Source: Istiophorus platypterus
Taxonomy: Eukaryota; Chordata; Actinopteri; Istiophoriformes; Istiophoridae
Length of the DNA stretch: 64,000 bases
Direction: 5' to 3'
Assembly (NCBI GenBank): GCA_016859345.1
Contig: CM029126.1
Coordinates: forward strand, 13,542,527 to 13,606,526
The notes under the pieces were generated by a model that ran no database searches, was not told where the DNA came from, and saw nothing but the letters and a program-made list of their open reading frames with translations. The position numbers were made by a program, and so were the translations under genes. The stretch's first letter is position 1, and every line of letters starts with the position of its first letter. Shown in pieces: positions 35,601 through 48,200 of this stretch.

Positions 35601-38600
35601 TACATTCCTCTCTATGTGCCCCAGGCCAGGAAAAGCAGCTGGACCCTGAGGTTTTCAGAGTATTTTACACCTTTTGGAAGGAGACCGAGGCTGAGGCACA
35701 AGATGTCAACTTGCCCACTGAGGTCATTGACAACCTTGACAAAAGTGAGTGTGTCTACAAGTTGTCATCCTGTGTCAAGACTTCCCATGGCGTTGGCAAG
35801 ATCGCCATGACACAGAAACGTCTGTTCTTGCTTACCGAGGGAAGACCAGGCTACATGGAAATCACAAAGTTCAGAGATATACAGGTCTTTAATCAATTTT
35901 CTCTGAATCATGTTTTCTTTGGAATCTTAATTCATAACTCCAATCTTATTTCAATGAATAACTTCTCCTTTCTGTGCAGGAGGTGAAGATTGCCTCAGCT
36001 CCCTTTCTACTTGTTCGTATTCCTTCCCTTCGTATCCAGACCTCTGGCAGGCCTGAGGTGTTCGAGGCCAACCTGAAGACAGAGACTGAAATCTGGAACC
36101 TTTTGGTCAAAGAGATGTGGGCTGGACGCAAGATGGCCGATCAGCACAAGGTAAAATCTGCCAGAGGATCCTTAAATATTTTGACTGGCGTGGGAAGGAA
36201 GGCCAGTATTTGCCTTAAACAAGTGACAAAATGATTTGATATCCCAGGTCCAACATAGGTAATAAGGTACATCTTAAGGCTATAAGACAAATTGATCATC
36301 TTTCTCAAAAACTATATATATATATATATTATAGTGTTGTAGTGTATACACAATTGCGTGATGGTGACAAGTGACTAGAATAATGACCAGTGTTCTTGCC
36401 AGAGCCACCCATAGCTCATTCGTGGATTCATCAGTCATGCGGACTTAGCTGCTGTTCACTATAAACTTTTTATGTGAATAAAAATAATGTGACCACATTT
36501 CTTTTAGGGGTGTTTTCCCATTGTGTTTATCAACACTTTATCCGTCTGTACTAAATGTTAAGATTCCTTAACATTTAGCTCATTTTATGTCTCTCTAGGA
36601 CCCTCAGTACATGACTCAGGCTCTGACCAACGCCCTGTTAATGGATGCAGTCATGGGCTGTCTGCACACCCAGAGGTCCATTGTTGCTGCCTCAAAGCTG
36701 GCTTATTTTGATAAGATCAAACATGAAGGTGTGGGCTTTCTCTTCTTCTGCTTCTTGCTCTTTTTCTTGTTTTCATACAATTATGTAGTTGTATAAAAAA
36801 TATTGTTTTGTTCAATCTAAATCTGCGTCATCATTATCCTATATATGTATTTATCTTCATCTTTATCTTCCTCTCTCTCATGTGTCTCTCTCTATACCTT
36901 TCTCCATATACCCTCTTATATTCATTGTGTTTGTGATGGTGCCCAGTGCCCATGAATGTGCCTAAAACTACCTCAGAGACTCTAAAACACAAGATCAACC
37001 CCTCACTGGACCTGGCTGAACCTCAGACTGTACATGTGCTACTATACACACCAGGTACTATTTGGAGCAATTTACAGTGTGTGTGGTTTTGTTGATGAAT
37101 ATTAATTTCGGTGTGTTTATCCACTATCATGTATTTTAGCCATAAAGCATTCTAAAATATGGATATTTGACAGGGTGAGTTTTGTCAGTATTGGAGCAAA
37201 GTGTGTTTGAAATATCATACATGACAAATAAATTAACAAAAAAACAGAACTAACACATCTCGTGTATCTTGTTGTCATGGTTAAGTTATATCAACTTTAT
37301 AACCACTAGTCTCACGCAGTGTTCTGTATATCCCTATTTGCCTTCTCCTCGATATTAATTATCCAAGTCCTATATGGTTCAGAGCATTAAAGATATAGTA
37401 ATAATCAGTGTTCACAAATTTAACTGCTGTCTGAGGAGAGAAATGTGACCTTATATGTGACAGTGTGTGTGTGTGTGTCTATGTGTGTGTGTGTGCACGC
37501 ATGGAAACCTATCCACATAATCTGATTAGTGTTGTTGTGCTGTGTATTAGCAGGCAGGATAATAACAGCCTCGTTAGTGTCTCATTTGTTTGAATTATGA
37601 CCGAGAACAAAAGTATATGCAAGCTGGTTTGAAGAGATAGAGTTCAAAAAACTTAATAAAGCAGATAACAACATTTTAAGAGGCAATAAAGTTGAGCGCC
37701 TCTCACCAAAATAGTGTCAGAAGTAAACTGTGATACATTGTAGTTTGGGTTTTGATTTGTTATTAATTTTAAACAAAGTCCATATCAATAACTACAGTAA
37801 TTGATGGAATAGTTTCCCAGGAAAAAATACAAAATGAGAATTACCTAAGCATCAAATTATTAACTGTTATCCTTTCCATGTTTAATATTGCCATTGCCAA
37901 TTCACTGGTCCACTGCCCTCTCACCCTTTATCTCCCTCCCTCTCTAGGTCAGTTGACGTGCAGTGACTCAGGGGGTGAGATGAACCCGAAGCTTTGGGTC
38001 GCTCTCAGCGGGGGCAAAGTGGTTGTATTCGATGCAGCTAGCTGGACCATGTTGCAGGACTGCATCCAGGTCGGAGAGTCGCAGGTGGTGAGAGCAGTTT
38101 TACTGTGTTAGGAGAAACATTTATTCAAATGGAAGTTCCACCAATTTTACACACCAGTCTGTTTACAGGTCTTGGAGAGCACTACTGTATAGGTGAAAGA
38201 AAGCTTTAAGAGCCTTTTGTGGCTTCACTGGCAGATGTGTGAAATGTAATAAATTTGGTTGAAACTGAAGCCTACATATTTGAAGATGACAAAAATCTGC
38301 TCCCAAGCTCTGCTTGAGGCTCCAGGCTCCAGGCTATGTTAGCCACTACTAGCATAATACACCTGAATCTCTGACACAACTATTTGCAGTCACATTGTAA
38401 TGTGGGTAATGTAGGCTTTTATAGGTTTTGACAATGAAGATGATATTATGGAATAAACCCTGGAATAACCTCTGGTTCTGTTGCATTGATTTTGATACTT
38501 TTTATTTTAAGAACTCCCATCATAATTTCTAGCAGTACAATGATATGTCAGTGCAGTATGCCTTTAAACTTAATGTATTTAAACTGTGTACAGTAAAGCC

Positions 38601-40782
38601 AAATTCTACATACTGGACATCTATATTGTGTATTTCCAGATGCACAATATAATCATAATACTGATAATTATACTTCATTTGAGTCTGTTAGTCTTCCATT
38701 TCCAAAGGAGGTGAAAATCAGATCCCACATCACATCTTCTGTGTAGAACTGCATGCTGGGATTGGTCCAGGAGCAGGTGTGGATTGGTTCCCAGGACTCC
38801 GTAATCTACATCATTGACACTCACAGCATGTCCTGCAACAAACAGCTGACCGAACACAGGAATGAAGTGACCAGCCTCACAGTCGACGCCAGAGATCAAC
38901 ATAACAGGTAGAGGAACGATAAGTTCAGTTATTACGCGGTAAACATTAAAAGCAATCTCATAAAAGTGGGTCTGAATGTGTAAGTTTGCAGTACTAGGGA
39001 TGGGTTTTAATCAAGCGTTTCTCTCATTCCCAGTCAACAGACATACTCTTGCAGCTGTGACGGGACGATCCTGCAGTGGGACTCCGCCAGTCTCAAAGTG
39101 AAGCGACAGTTTAACCTGAGATGTGAGCGCCTCTCGTCCATACAGATCCATGATGGCACTTTGTGGTGCTGTAAGTACATCCTCTCCTCTTTGATTTCTA
39201 ATCTTAAACTGTTAAATCATGTGCAAGTTTATGTTTAATAAGTGCCCCTTCATTTACCTGAATGTATCTCCTCTGCTCATTCTCACATAAAAATTTTAAA
39301 TATCTTCAGTAGCATCTTTGTGAGCGCCACTAAACATCTTTTTGTTCACTGATTACATGTAACCCAACTGCAATTTTATATCCATCAATATGGCTTTAGA
39401 AATCCACCTTTACAACTGCAGTCATCATCATGGTGTTGTGCACGTGACAACTTTGAAACCTTCATTGCTGTTAAAGTCTACACAGTACTTCTGCTTTACA
39501 AGCAAAACAGATCCTGATAATGATTTGGTGAACAGAAGTGTCTGCGTCTGTGCAGGCTGTGGTGACAGCATTGTGGAAGTGAAAAAGAGCGGAACACAAC
39601 AACGAAGGATGACACTTCCTGATGACCTACGGAGCATGCCCAGTAGCTTCAGCAGCTTCATTGTCATTCCAGAGGTGACTTGGCAATCCTAATCCAATGT
39701 CTCAATCAGTCACACAAGGTAGTAGCTCTTTAACTTTCAACAAGTCAGTAAACCAATCTACCGTTCAGACAGCTGGTCATGTCTGTCTGTCCGGTCAGCC
39801 GGAAACAGTATGTATAAATATGAGTCTAATGAGTTTGGTATCCTGACAGTTTTAACACAGCTGGAACCAGTAGTCACTGGAACCACTGAAACGTAGAGTA
39901 AAATATTTACTGACGCTTCCAGCCCTTGGATATCCAGATAAATGAATCTTATTATTTTTGTGACCGCTAGAGATGGTGGTATGCACAGAGGCTTGCTGTC
40001 TAAATATGAAATGCTTTTTGTCAGTATCTGTACATGCTAAAAGTATGAATATGCCTTTACAGTTTCATGTGTGTTTGTTCCAGCAAGGTCAGTTGTGGAC
40101 AGGCTGTGCAGACTCAGGGGAGCTGTGTCTCTGGCACACCAACAACCACAAACGTCCATCCAAAAGAATCTCCCTACCAGGCAGTTCAGGAGTCACCTGT
40201 ATGATCCGTGTCAAGGACCAGGTGAGCTACGATAATCATGTCAGGTTATCTTGTAATTGTTTCTGTTTGCTAATTTTCAACTGTGCAAGATGAGCAACAA
40301 TTAATTGATTGACAGAAAAATAATCTGCAACTGTTTTAAACAAAATATCCAACTTCTCCAATTTGAGGATTCGATGCTTTTCTTTGTCATACATTATGGT
40401 AAACTGAATATTTTTGGGTTTCAGACTGTTGTTCTGACAAAAATAAACATTTGAGGATGTCAGCATGGGCTGTGGAGATTGATAACAGGTGTTTTTCACT
40501 ATTTTCTGACGACCACAATCGTCCACTTATCCAATTTTCCTTGATGCCCTCTGCTCCCCTCAGATATGGGTGGGCTGTCGTGACCTGAGCAGTGTTGGAA
40601 GTGAGTGTGACGGTCACCTGAGGAATCAGGTGTTCGTGGTGGATCCAGAGAGTCACACTGTGGCAAAGGAACTGCATGCTCATTCAGACAGCGTCCAGAC
40701 ACTCTGCTCAGCTGAGGATCGCTACATCATGAGTGGCTCCGCACGCCATGATGGCAAGATCGCCATCTGGAAAGTCGAGTAG
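28368..40782 (+). CDS. dennd3: DENN domain-containing protein 3 (Rab12 exchange factor)
   Basis: Coding exons: 28368-28445, 28836-29025, 29273-29362, 29503-29618, 29827-29951, 30087-30198, 30512-30631, 30735-30833, 31086-31205, 31535-31650, 31819-31974, 32068-32164, 32254-32357, 32756-32943, 33115-33274, 33607-33802, 33900-34068, 35625-35884, 35980-36150, 36599-36728, 36947-37054, 37948-38087, 38747-38907, 39034-39170, 39556-39674, 40084-40221, 40564-40782. They give about 1272 aa (human about 1200). DENND3 is a cytoplasmic guanine-nucleotide exchange factor for Rab12, tied to autophagy and endosomal traffic. The N-terminal part carries the tripartite DENN region (FHFLVFTDVFGN through FYYLRGF). 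A PH-like segment lies at about 785-885. WD40 repeats run from about 960 to the end (DGTILQWD, GKIAIWKVE). An in-frame stop at 28296 and no other ATG fix the start. The 33803 donor is GC. Tandem donors at 38085/38088 may add or drop one valine. Confidence 0.94.
32572..32643. repeat. (AT)n microsatellite
   Basis: About 70 nt of nearly perfect AT dinucleotide repeat in a dennd3 intron. It is self-complementary and prone to cruciform formation and length change. Confidence 0.95.
33515..33594. repeat. Short tandem repeat of a palindrome-bearing unit
   Basis: Three copies of a 20-24 nt unit around ACTTAAGTCTTGAATTGAAG, at 33515-33538, 33547-33570 and 33575-33594, directly before the acceptor of the dennd3 exon at 33607. 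The first and third copies contain the palindrome GACTTAAGTC; the second has it interrupted. Confidence 0.8.
33803..33899 (+). other. dennd3: GC-AG intron of dennd3
   Basis: The exon end CTCAAG is followed by GCCAGT. No GT donor nearby preserves the frame: reading on hits TAG, and using the GT at 33807 gives a stop in the next exon. The acceptor is CTGCTAG. A 97-nt GC-AG intron is the only frame-consistent reading I can find. Confidence 0.7.
34069..35624 (+). other. dennd3 intron with interspersed repeat
   Basis: No exon seen in this 1.5-kb intron. Most of 34600-35070 is a dispersed repeat, annotated separately. Confidence 0.6.
34600..35070. repeat. Percomorph dispersed repeat, probably non-autonomous
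   Basis: Begins with AAAGCTGCAACAATCA near 34601. It contains pieces I remember from many percomorph transcripts and introns: a 'gcgtttagcagct' core near 34884, an 'aggagttggtagagacc' stretch near 34918, a 'gtgaatattggactcacattca' stretch near 34957 and a 'ccaaatgaatgct' piece near 35000. No protein frame. Recognition is from memory and the boundaries are uncertain. Confidence 0.5.
37055..37947 (+). other. dennd3 intron with (GT)n
   Basis: No exon seen. A (GT)n tract interrupted by CTAT lies at about 37461-37494. Confidence 0.6.
38110..38580. repeat. Percomorph dispersed repeat in dennd3 intron
   Basis: Phrases such as 'ttccaccaattttacac' (about 38134), 'aaatttggttgaaactgaagcc' (about 38252), 'atttgaagatgacaaaaat' (about 38278) and 'gtatgcctttaaa' (about 38557) match my memory of a common percomorph interspersed repeat. 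No coding potential. Ends are not defined. Confidence 0.45.
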
Positions 40783-42034
40783 AGGCAAGAGCCCGAAAAA
40801 GCAGTAGAATGGAAAAAGGTGGTCACAAGGGAAGGAAGAAGAAAAATCAAAGAAAGCCCTTGAAAGGATATGCACAAAACATGACTTGAGTGGAGTGAGG
40901 GTGGAGATTAGAGTAAGAAATCAGAGAGGAGGAAAGTTCAACTTTTCAAAGCCATATTTCAACAGTAATTGAATTTTTCTGCCGGGAGCAAAAATTAACT
41001 AATGACACAAAATGGTGAAAACAGCTCTTAAAGATGACATTATAAGACGTTTACGAGACCGTGAGCCCTAGAAGCAAAATAGGAAGTATACTAAATGTAA
41101 GACTGGTCCTGGACTGCAGAGGGCAGATCTGTTTTTCTCTTGGAAACAAACCTTCTACACACACGAGATGTGAAAAAGGTCAATTCAGTGCCTCAGTATG
41201 TCCTGTTTTAAAATCTTGGTTTAGTCTAGATGTCAGAGGTCAGGTAATGAAATGCCACAATGTAATTGCTATTATATATTAGTTGTCAAGCATAGATAAT
41301 AAATTACATTTTCAGGTATTATCATGTACTGTCTGTTCATGAGCCTATGTGCAGTCTTGCTCTAATTTGGCTACTTTTTGTTACATCTAGACTGATGCAG
41401 CCTCCTGTGATGTGGTGAAAACAGCTATTGTTGTATGATTGTGTTGAGATTAAATTTGTATACTTCACAATTTAACTTCAGTTTAAAACATTCAGTTTAG
41501 GCATTTGCCTGAAATGCTAGTACAGTCGACTGCCACCTGCCATGACATCCTTCATGTACCAGTAGCGTACATCCTTTGAGGGTCATCACCCAGGCATTGC
41601 TTCAAAGACTTCAATTACATTTTTAAAGCAATTTCAAGGTTTATTTATTGTTGACTGAATCAGTTTAGTTCCACATGCGCATTTAGCTGTTATCTATTTG
41701 TCAGTGATGCATTGATTTCTGCTGGAATAAATCAAAATTAAATTGTTCTTTAAAAGCTCTTTGTTGCACAGTTTATATTCTCAGACATGAGGTTCCTTGA
41801 GGTGCCACATCAGTGAAGAAACTCTGCACTTCTAGCCTTAACCATAAAACCAGATTTTCCAGAGTGAATCACAAGTGCAGCATTAAGTAAGTCTCTACAC
41901 ATGTGAATCCCATAATAATCAAATGCAAGCAGTAACTCCAAAGTTGAGTTAAGGAACAGCTTTTAGCAGAAAACACATGAGACAATATAGAATTCAACAA
42001 TGTTTAAAAAAGTGTGTTATTGATTTGAGGTCAT
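40783..42034 (+). other. dennd3 3' untranslated region and convergent intergenic
   Basis: AATAAA at 41298-41303 and 41726-41731 are candidate dennd3 poly(A) signals. atp4a ends from the opposite strand near 42050, so the two transcripts converge within a few hundred bases. No other gene seen. Confidence 0.55.
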
Positions 42035-42051
42035 TATTGGTCTTAAAATTC

Positions 42052-42057
42052 TTTATT
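42052..42057 (-). terminator. atp4a: Candidate atp4a poly(A) signal
   Basis: AATAAA on the minus strand, about 245 nt downstream of the atp4a stop codon. Confidence 0.5.
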
Positions 42058-42299
42058 AGTAAATACAATACAATGCAGCCACAGTCAAAGAGCTGGAACA
42101 GAACAAATCTGTTTGAATTATTCATCGATGACTTTCAGTAATGATTACCTTTATACTTTGTTAAAAGGATTTAGTCAGACCTTTGAATATTAATATAATG
42201 TTAACATTAAACGACAGGATAAGCTATAAACACATGGATCAAAAGGTAAGCTTTCATGCTTTCATGGGTGGATGGGTGAATGAAAGAGCTTCTCCGGTC

Positions 42300-45200
42300 T
42301 CAGTAGTATAACTCCTGATCCCACCAACCTGAGAGGGGACAAGCCACAGATTAATGAAAAGTCAATGGATTTACAGTAGAGATGTAACTGATGATTGTTG
42401 AATGATGGGTAAATGGGCAGAGTGAATCTTGGCTTACTTCCTGGATGTCTTCTGACTCCTAATTTCCTGATTTCGTCATAGACAAAGATTAAAATACCGT
42501 ACGGGAGAGGAACAAACCACCACTGGACCCTGAAGCAAAGACACAACATGTAGCATTAGACTACTAGCTACAGTGTTTGTTTGTTTCAAATCAGGGGAAA
42601 AAGCATCTCGTTTTCTTCATACAGGTACTATATTCATGATATTTTTGATTAAAATTTTCAGAGCAGTCTTTTGTTCTGATCTGTGAGGTTTAATTGACCA
42701 TGTGAATGAGACTCTTGTGTGTTTTTACCTGATAGGCATGAAATTGAAGATATTGGGCATTCCAGGGCAGTAACAAAGCAGATTACCAAGACAGAGCTGG
42801 AAGACTATAGCAGTAACCAGGACACGGTTCCTGCAAACAAATAAAAACATAAATACTCAAACACCCAGTTTGGAATTTTGTTATAATCTGAACCAGTGTA
42901 GTTCAGGTTTAATTTTTTCTATGTCAAATGGTTTGTTCAAAACACAAAAACACTGGATGGTTCTGCTTGCAAATGACTACATGAGATAAAATTTAGAGTA
43001 TTTTTTATGGCTGTAACAGAAGTGCAATTTCCTGCAGAGACTAATCAGAAAATGTGGTCTTTGTTATGCTACTTAACACTCTTGCATCTAAGAACAACCT
43101 GCTCATGAAAAGGAGCTATACACACCTCCAAGAGCCCATTTTCATAACAAACCACTCCAAATATATTGTGATGTGACTTCAAGACTAGCAACAGCGATAA
43201 CCACCTTGGAACAATGAGTCAACCCTCTCAAATTGGAATATTGGGATTTTTCTTTCTCATTCTGCTGATAGTTATATGAATCCAAAATAAGCCCTAGAGT
43301 TATTGTTAACACAGCAAACACAGAATTGGTCCTGTAAACTTTATAACTTAAGCTATTATGCGAAGCAACTGATGTTAGGGATGGGTCTTTACTGACCTGA
43401 AGAAGCCTTGCTGGAACACAGATAGACGTCGGGTTTTCCTGATCAGCACATCCGAGATCTGGCAGATTTCTATACTGACAAAAAACACTGTGTAGCACGT
43501 ATACTCCTGGTACAACCTCTGACTGAATGTCTGGAAGCAGAGGAGAGGACATAAGGGAGGAGTTATTTGGTTTCTATGCTGGTGAAAATATAAATAATCC
43601 CTTGACCCAACCACTTTCTATTGGTTTAACACAGGAGACTGATATGAGACATATCAGTGTCCGTGGTTTGAAAAAGCGTCCAAAGTCAGCATATCTAAAT
43701 CTATGCTAACCCATTCTTGCCCATAGCTGTCCTGTAAGTCTTGAAGATGAACATCCTCCCACTGAGAACGCAGGCCAACACACAAAAGTGGGAACCAGCC
43801 CTCCTGGGCCATGGCTGTGAAATAATCTGTAAAACCAGCAAAAGACTGGATGGCTCCTAAAACAGAGAAAGAGAAGTAAATATTTAGTTCGGTGTAACTG
43901 ATGTAAGTACAACAGTAGTATCCAGGATGCATGCTTTATTGACCAGTACAGACACACACAAACAGTCTCACCTATCTGGAAGTACGAGTACACAGCCAGG
44001 GCTTCGTTTACCAGACGATCACGACGAGGGTTCCTGGGCTTCAGGTGCATAATGTCACTCTCTGCTTTCTCATAAGCCAGAGAGACAGAGGGGAACTACG
44101 AGAGAGACGGGAATAAAGAAAACATAAAGCACTGTACAGCCGACCGGAGAGGGTTAATTTTCTATAATTGTCACCAAATCACCTGTTGTAAAGGACAAGG
44201 CTGGTGTTTAAAATGAAAGTCTATGTGTCACAGTGAAATCCAAGAAAATATTAGATACAATCATCATCTATTATGATGGTAAATTGCAACTGTAATGACC
44301 GTAAAATAAGATATTTACTTTCCTGCAGAACTAGTACAAACAAAACTTTTACTCACAATGTCAGTGGCCAGTTCGATGAAAAGAATAGTGATGCAGCCTA
44401 GAGGAAGAGGAACGCTGACGGTGATGTAGATCAGATATGGAGTCAGTTCGGGAATGTTTTTGGTTAGTGTGTAGGCAATAGACTTCTTCAGGTTGTCAAA
44501 GATAAGACGGCCTGCAGACGAACACACACAAACGTAATTCATACAATGGCTGGTACAAATCATCTACCTTATGCTGTAACGTGCTATATGAAACACGTTA
44601 CATTCCAGTTGCCAGGAATTTTCTCCTACTTTAACCGTTAAAGAAATTCAGTGTGCTCCATGTATATACTATAATGCAAATTGATGCCTCATATTTTGTA
44701 TCATTATCATTGTTAATTTGTGAAAATCTGAATATTTATGACATATGAATATGATATTGTGAATATATCCACATTCATAAGGAAAACTGGATTAACTCAG
44801 CTACATACAGCATAATATTATCATTATTTTTACTAAGCCTGACCCTGCTCCACTCCAGTGACAATAGAAGCAAAGTTGTCGTCCAACAGGATCATGTCTG
44901 CAGCATTCTTGGCAGCATCTGAACCAGCGATCCCCATGGCGACACCAATATCAGCCTTCTTAAGAGCCGGTGAGTCATTCACACCATCGCCTGTTACTGC
45001 AACAATGGAGCCCTGTGAGGAGGAAGGATGAAAACTCTCTCTCACAAGCTTGAAAATGGATTTTGACAATTCACACTGAATTATGAATACATGCAAACTA
45101 ATCTCTTCCCCTGCTGCTTATTCATTCGCAATCCTCCCAGGAGCCTACACTGAAATAAGATTTTATTATTAAAGCTTTCTAGTGTCAATCCTTGTTTTTA

Positions 45201-48200
45201 TTTTATTTATTTATTTTTTTTTGGTTTGTTTTGAAATTGTGTATAGAAAACTTACTTTGGAAAGAAATCTTCCTTTAAATGATTAAATAATTTCAATTAG
45301 TCAGTCAGTTAGGGGTTAAGACGATAGGTAGTAAAGACAAAGGTGTGTATTTACCAGACGTTGACAACTCTCCACAATAATCAGTTTCTGCTGGGGAGAT
45401 GTTCTTGCAAACACCATCTCAGGATGGTTCCGTAGGGCTTCATCTAACTCGTCACTGCTCATGTCTTTGAGCTGACCTCCGCTGATCACACAAGCACGGG
45501 CGTCACTGCAAGCAGACGGTGCCACATCGGACAGAGTTATACGCAGACAAAGATACATTCATGCATCCAGACACAGCAATCCAGTCAATGTCTTGTAAAT
45601 ATTTATAAGCTGAGGATGTAGAATTTTGTGGCTTTGCATTGTCGTCAAATATTAAGAAATATAAAATATACTGGAGTGAATAAATAGTCAGTTTCCTGAT
45701 TAGTCACAAAATGAGCACAGCAGTGATTCAACTACCTCTTGTTGACTTGTTCAACAGGTATGCGCTTCCTCTGGGCAATATCTTCCACTGTTTCACTGCC
45801 CTCTGAGATGATGCCTACATTAGCTGCTATTGCCCTTGCTGTAATTGGATGGTCTCCAGTCACCATGACAACCTAAGGTTCCAAGATGTTTTAAAAAATG
45901 ATGAGACAGGGAAATTAATATAGACAAACAAAGTAAAAAGAGCTATAAGGTTTTGTTTAGTTTTGTTTTTGTATAATTCAACAAGCCCAAAACAAGCTGT
46001 TTGTGTGTATGAATGGCAATGGGAACACACCCTGATGCCAGCAGTACGACATTTCATCACTGCATCAGGTACAGTCGCCCTTGGGGGGTCAATCATAGAG
46101 ATGAGACCGGCGAAGCACAATCCCGACGTAGTGAAATTCATCTCATCAGAGTCGAATCGATAGCCACGAGGAAACTCTTTCTCATTAAGATAGATATGAC
46201 AGAAACCTGTGAGGGGAGGAAAACATTTTTAAAAAAAACACACACACACACACAACCAATGGCAAATTCCCTCCAGTCTTAATTATAGCAAGCCACAGGC
46301 CTCATCAGTGTTACTAGAAGAACTTTCTAACCCAGCACTCTCTCTCCCAGTCCTCCCAGGTCCATGTAAGCGGTCTGAAAAGCTTCTTTCCACTGCTCAT
46401 CCAGAGGCAGCTCCTGGCCTTTTATCAAAATAGTGGAACAGCGCTCTAAGATACGTTCTGGTGCTCCCTTCATCACCAACAGGTAGCGCAGGTCCAGTGG
46501 ATCCTCTAGTTCATGGATAGACAGCTGGGGAGAGAGGGATGGTTGTTGAAAGATGAATAAAAACCCGACTATATTCTGTGTTCTTAGATCCACCATGAAT
46601 CACAGGTATCAAAGTGGGAAACTCAAGAGTGTGGCATTAAATACTAAAAAAGATCCAAACTTTTGCCCACTATCCTTCTGGTTTACAGTGTAGTTACTGA
46701 TCAAGAACGCCACAAAGCCCATTAACAACCAAGCTTCCTGCCCTCACCTGGAACTTGTTGGTGGAGTTAAAGGGCACTTCCACCACTTTCTTAAAGCGAT
46801 TACGGTAGTCAATGATGTTCCCTATGGTAAGCTCAGTGAACTTCAGCAGAGCTGTTTCTGAAGCATCTCCCACCACGAGCCTCTGGGTGAGATAGAAAAA
46901 CAGATATACAAAGAGACAATTAGAACAAATCTTTAAAAAAAAAAAATCAGGGAATTGGCTTCTTGCAGCGCAAACTAAAAGACACAGAAACAGAAACTAA
47001 CAAAATCACAATCTACAACTTGATTATCGAAAATTAAAGCCAGAGCAGGATGTAACATTTTGTCTGCTCAGCATGACACCACATGGATGCCAACTACAAA
47101 TGTGTTAATACACCAAATTAGTACCTTAGGAATAGGCACTCCTTCTTGATCAGGTCTGAATATAGCTCTGTTACACAGTGAAGCCACTCTCCCCAGTGAA
47201 CGCCATGTCTCCGACGACTGGTCAAAACTCTGGCCTGGAAACCACACATTCACATTGTTACTGGTAAGCAACTTGCACGTTATCTTATTATAGCTTATAT
47301 TAAATCTGTAACACTGGTTACAGCTGCTTCAACAATCCATTTCAAAAGAGAATGCTTTGAACAAAAACAGGCTTTTATCCATGTGTTCACCTGACTGATC
47401 TTCGGTGGTATCAGCAGCATGGATCTGGTTGTCAAACCAAAGGTGAGCTACAGTCATCCTGTTCTGGGTCAGGGTCCCCGTCTTATCAGAACAGATCACT
47501 GAAGTGGAGCCTTGACACACACGGATTAGAGGTTACAAAAACTTACATGCGCACATACTGCAAGAGTTTAATAGAGACCAAACTCCTCAAGTCAAACGTG
47601 CACAAGATTTCTCCCGGTCATATAACAGACACTGTCTGAATACAACAAAGTTACTAGGAACAGGATTCACTTCAGTGGCGATGACATCTGGTATACTGGC
47701 ATACTGACCTAATGTCTCCACAGCCTCCAGGTTCTTCACAACACAGTTCTTCCTGGCAAGTCGTTTGGCAGTCAGAGACAAGCATACCTGTTAACAAAGA
47801 CGTGGTGAGTTACAGACTGACAAATTACTACAGAGCAGTGTTACATTTATCCAGCCTATAGAATATATACATATAAACGTAACATATAAACTTAATTTCA
47901 AATACTTCACACAGGATAGGATATTGCAAATCTTGGTGCCATGATCCAAATTGAAGATATAAACCATAAAGACTACACTACCATGAGCAATGATCCAGAG
48001 AAATTTGTAACTCACAGTAACTGTGGCAAGCAGCCCCTCTGGCACATAAGCCACCACGATAGCCATGAAAAAGATCATGGCTTCCAGGAAGGCGTATCCG
48101 ATGAACATGGCAACCACGAAGAAGGTAAACCCGAAAAAGATTGCAAGACCGGCGATGATGTCCACAAAATGCTCAATTTCAATGGCAATTGGTGTCTTCT

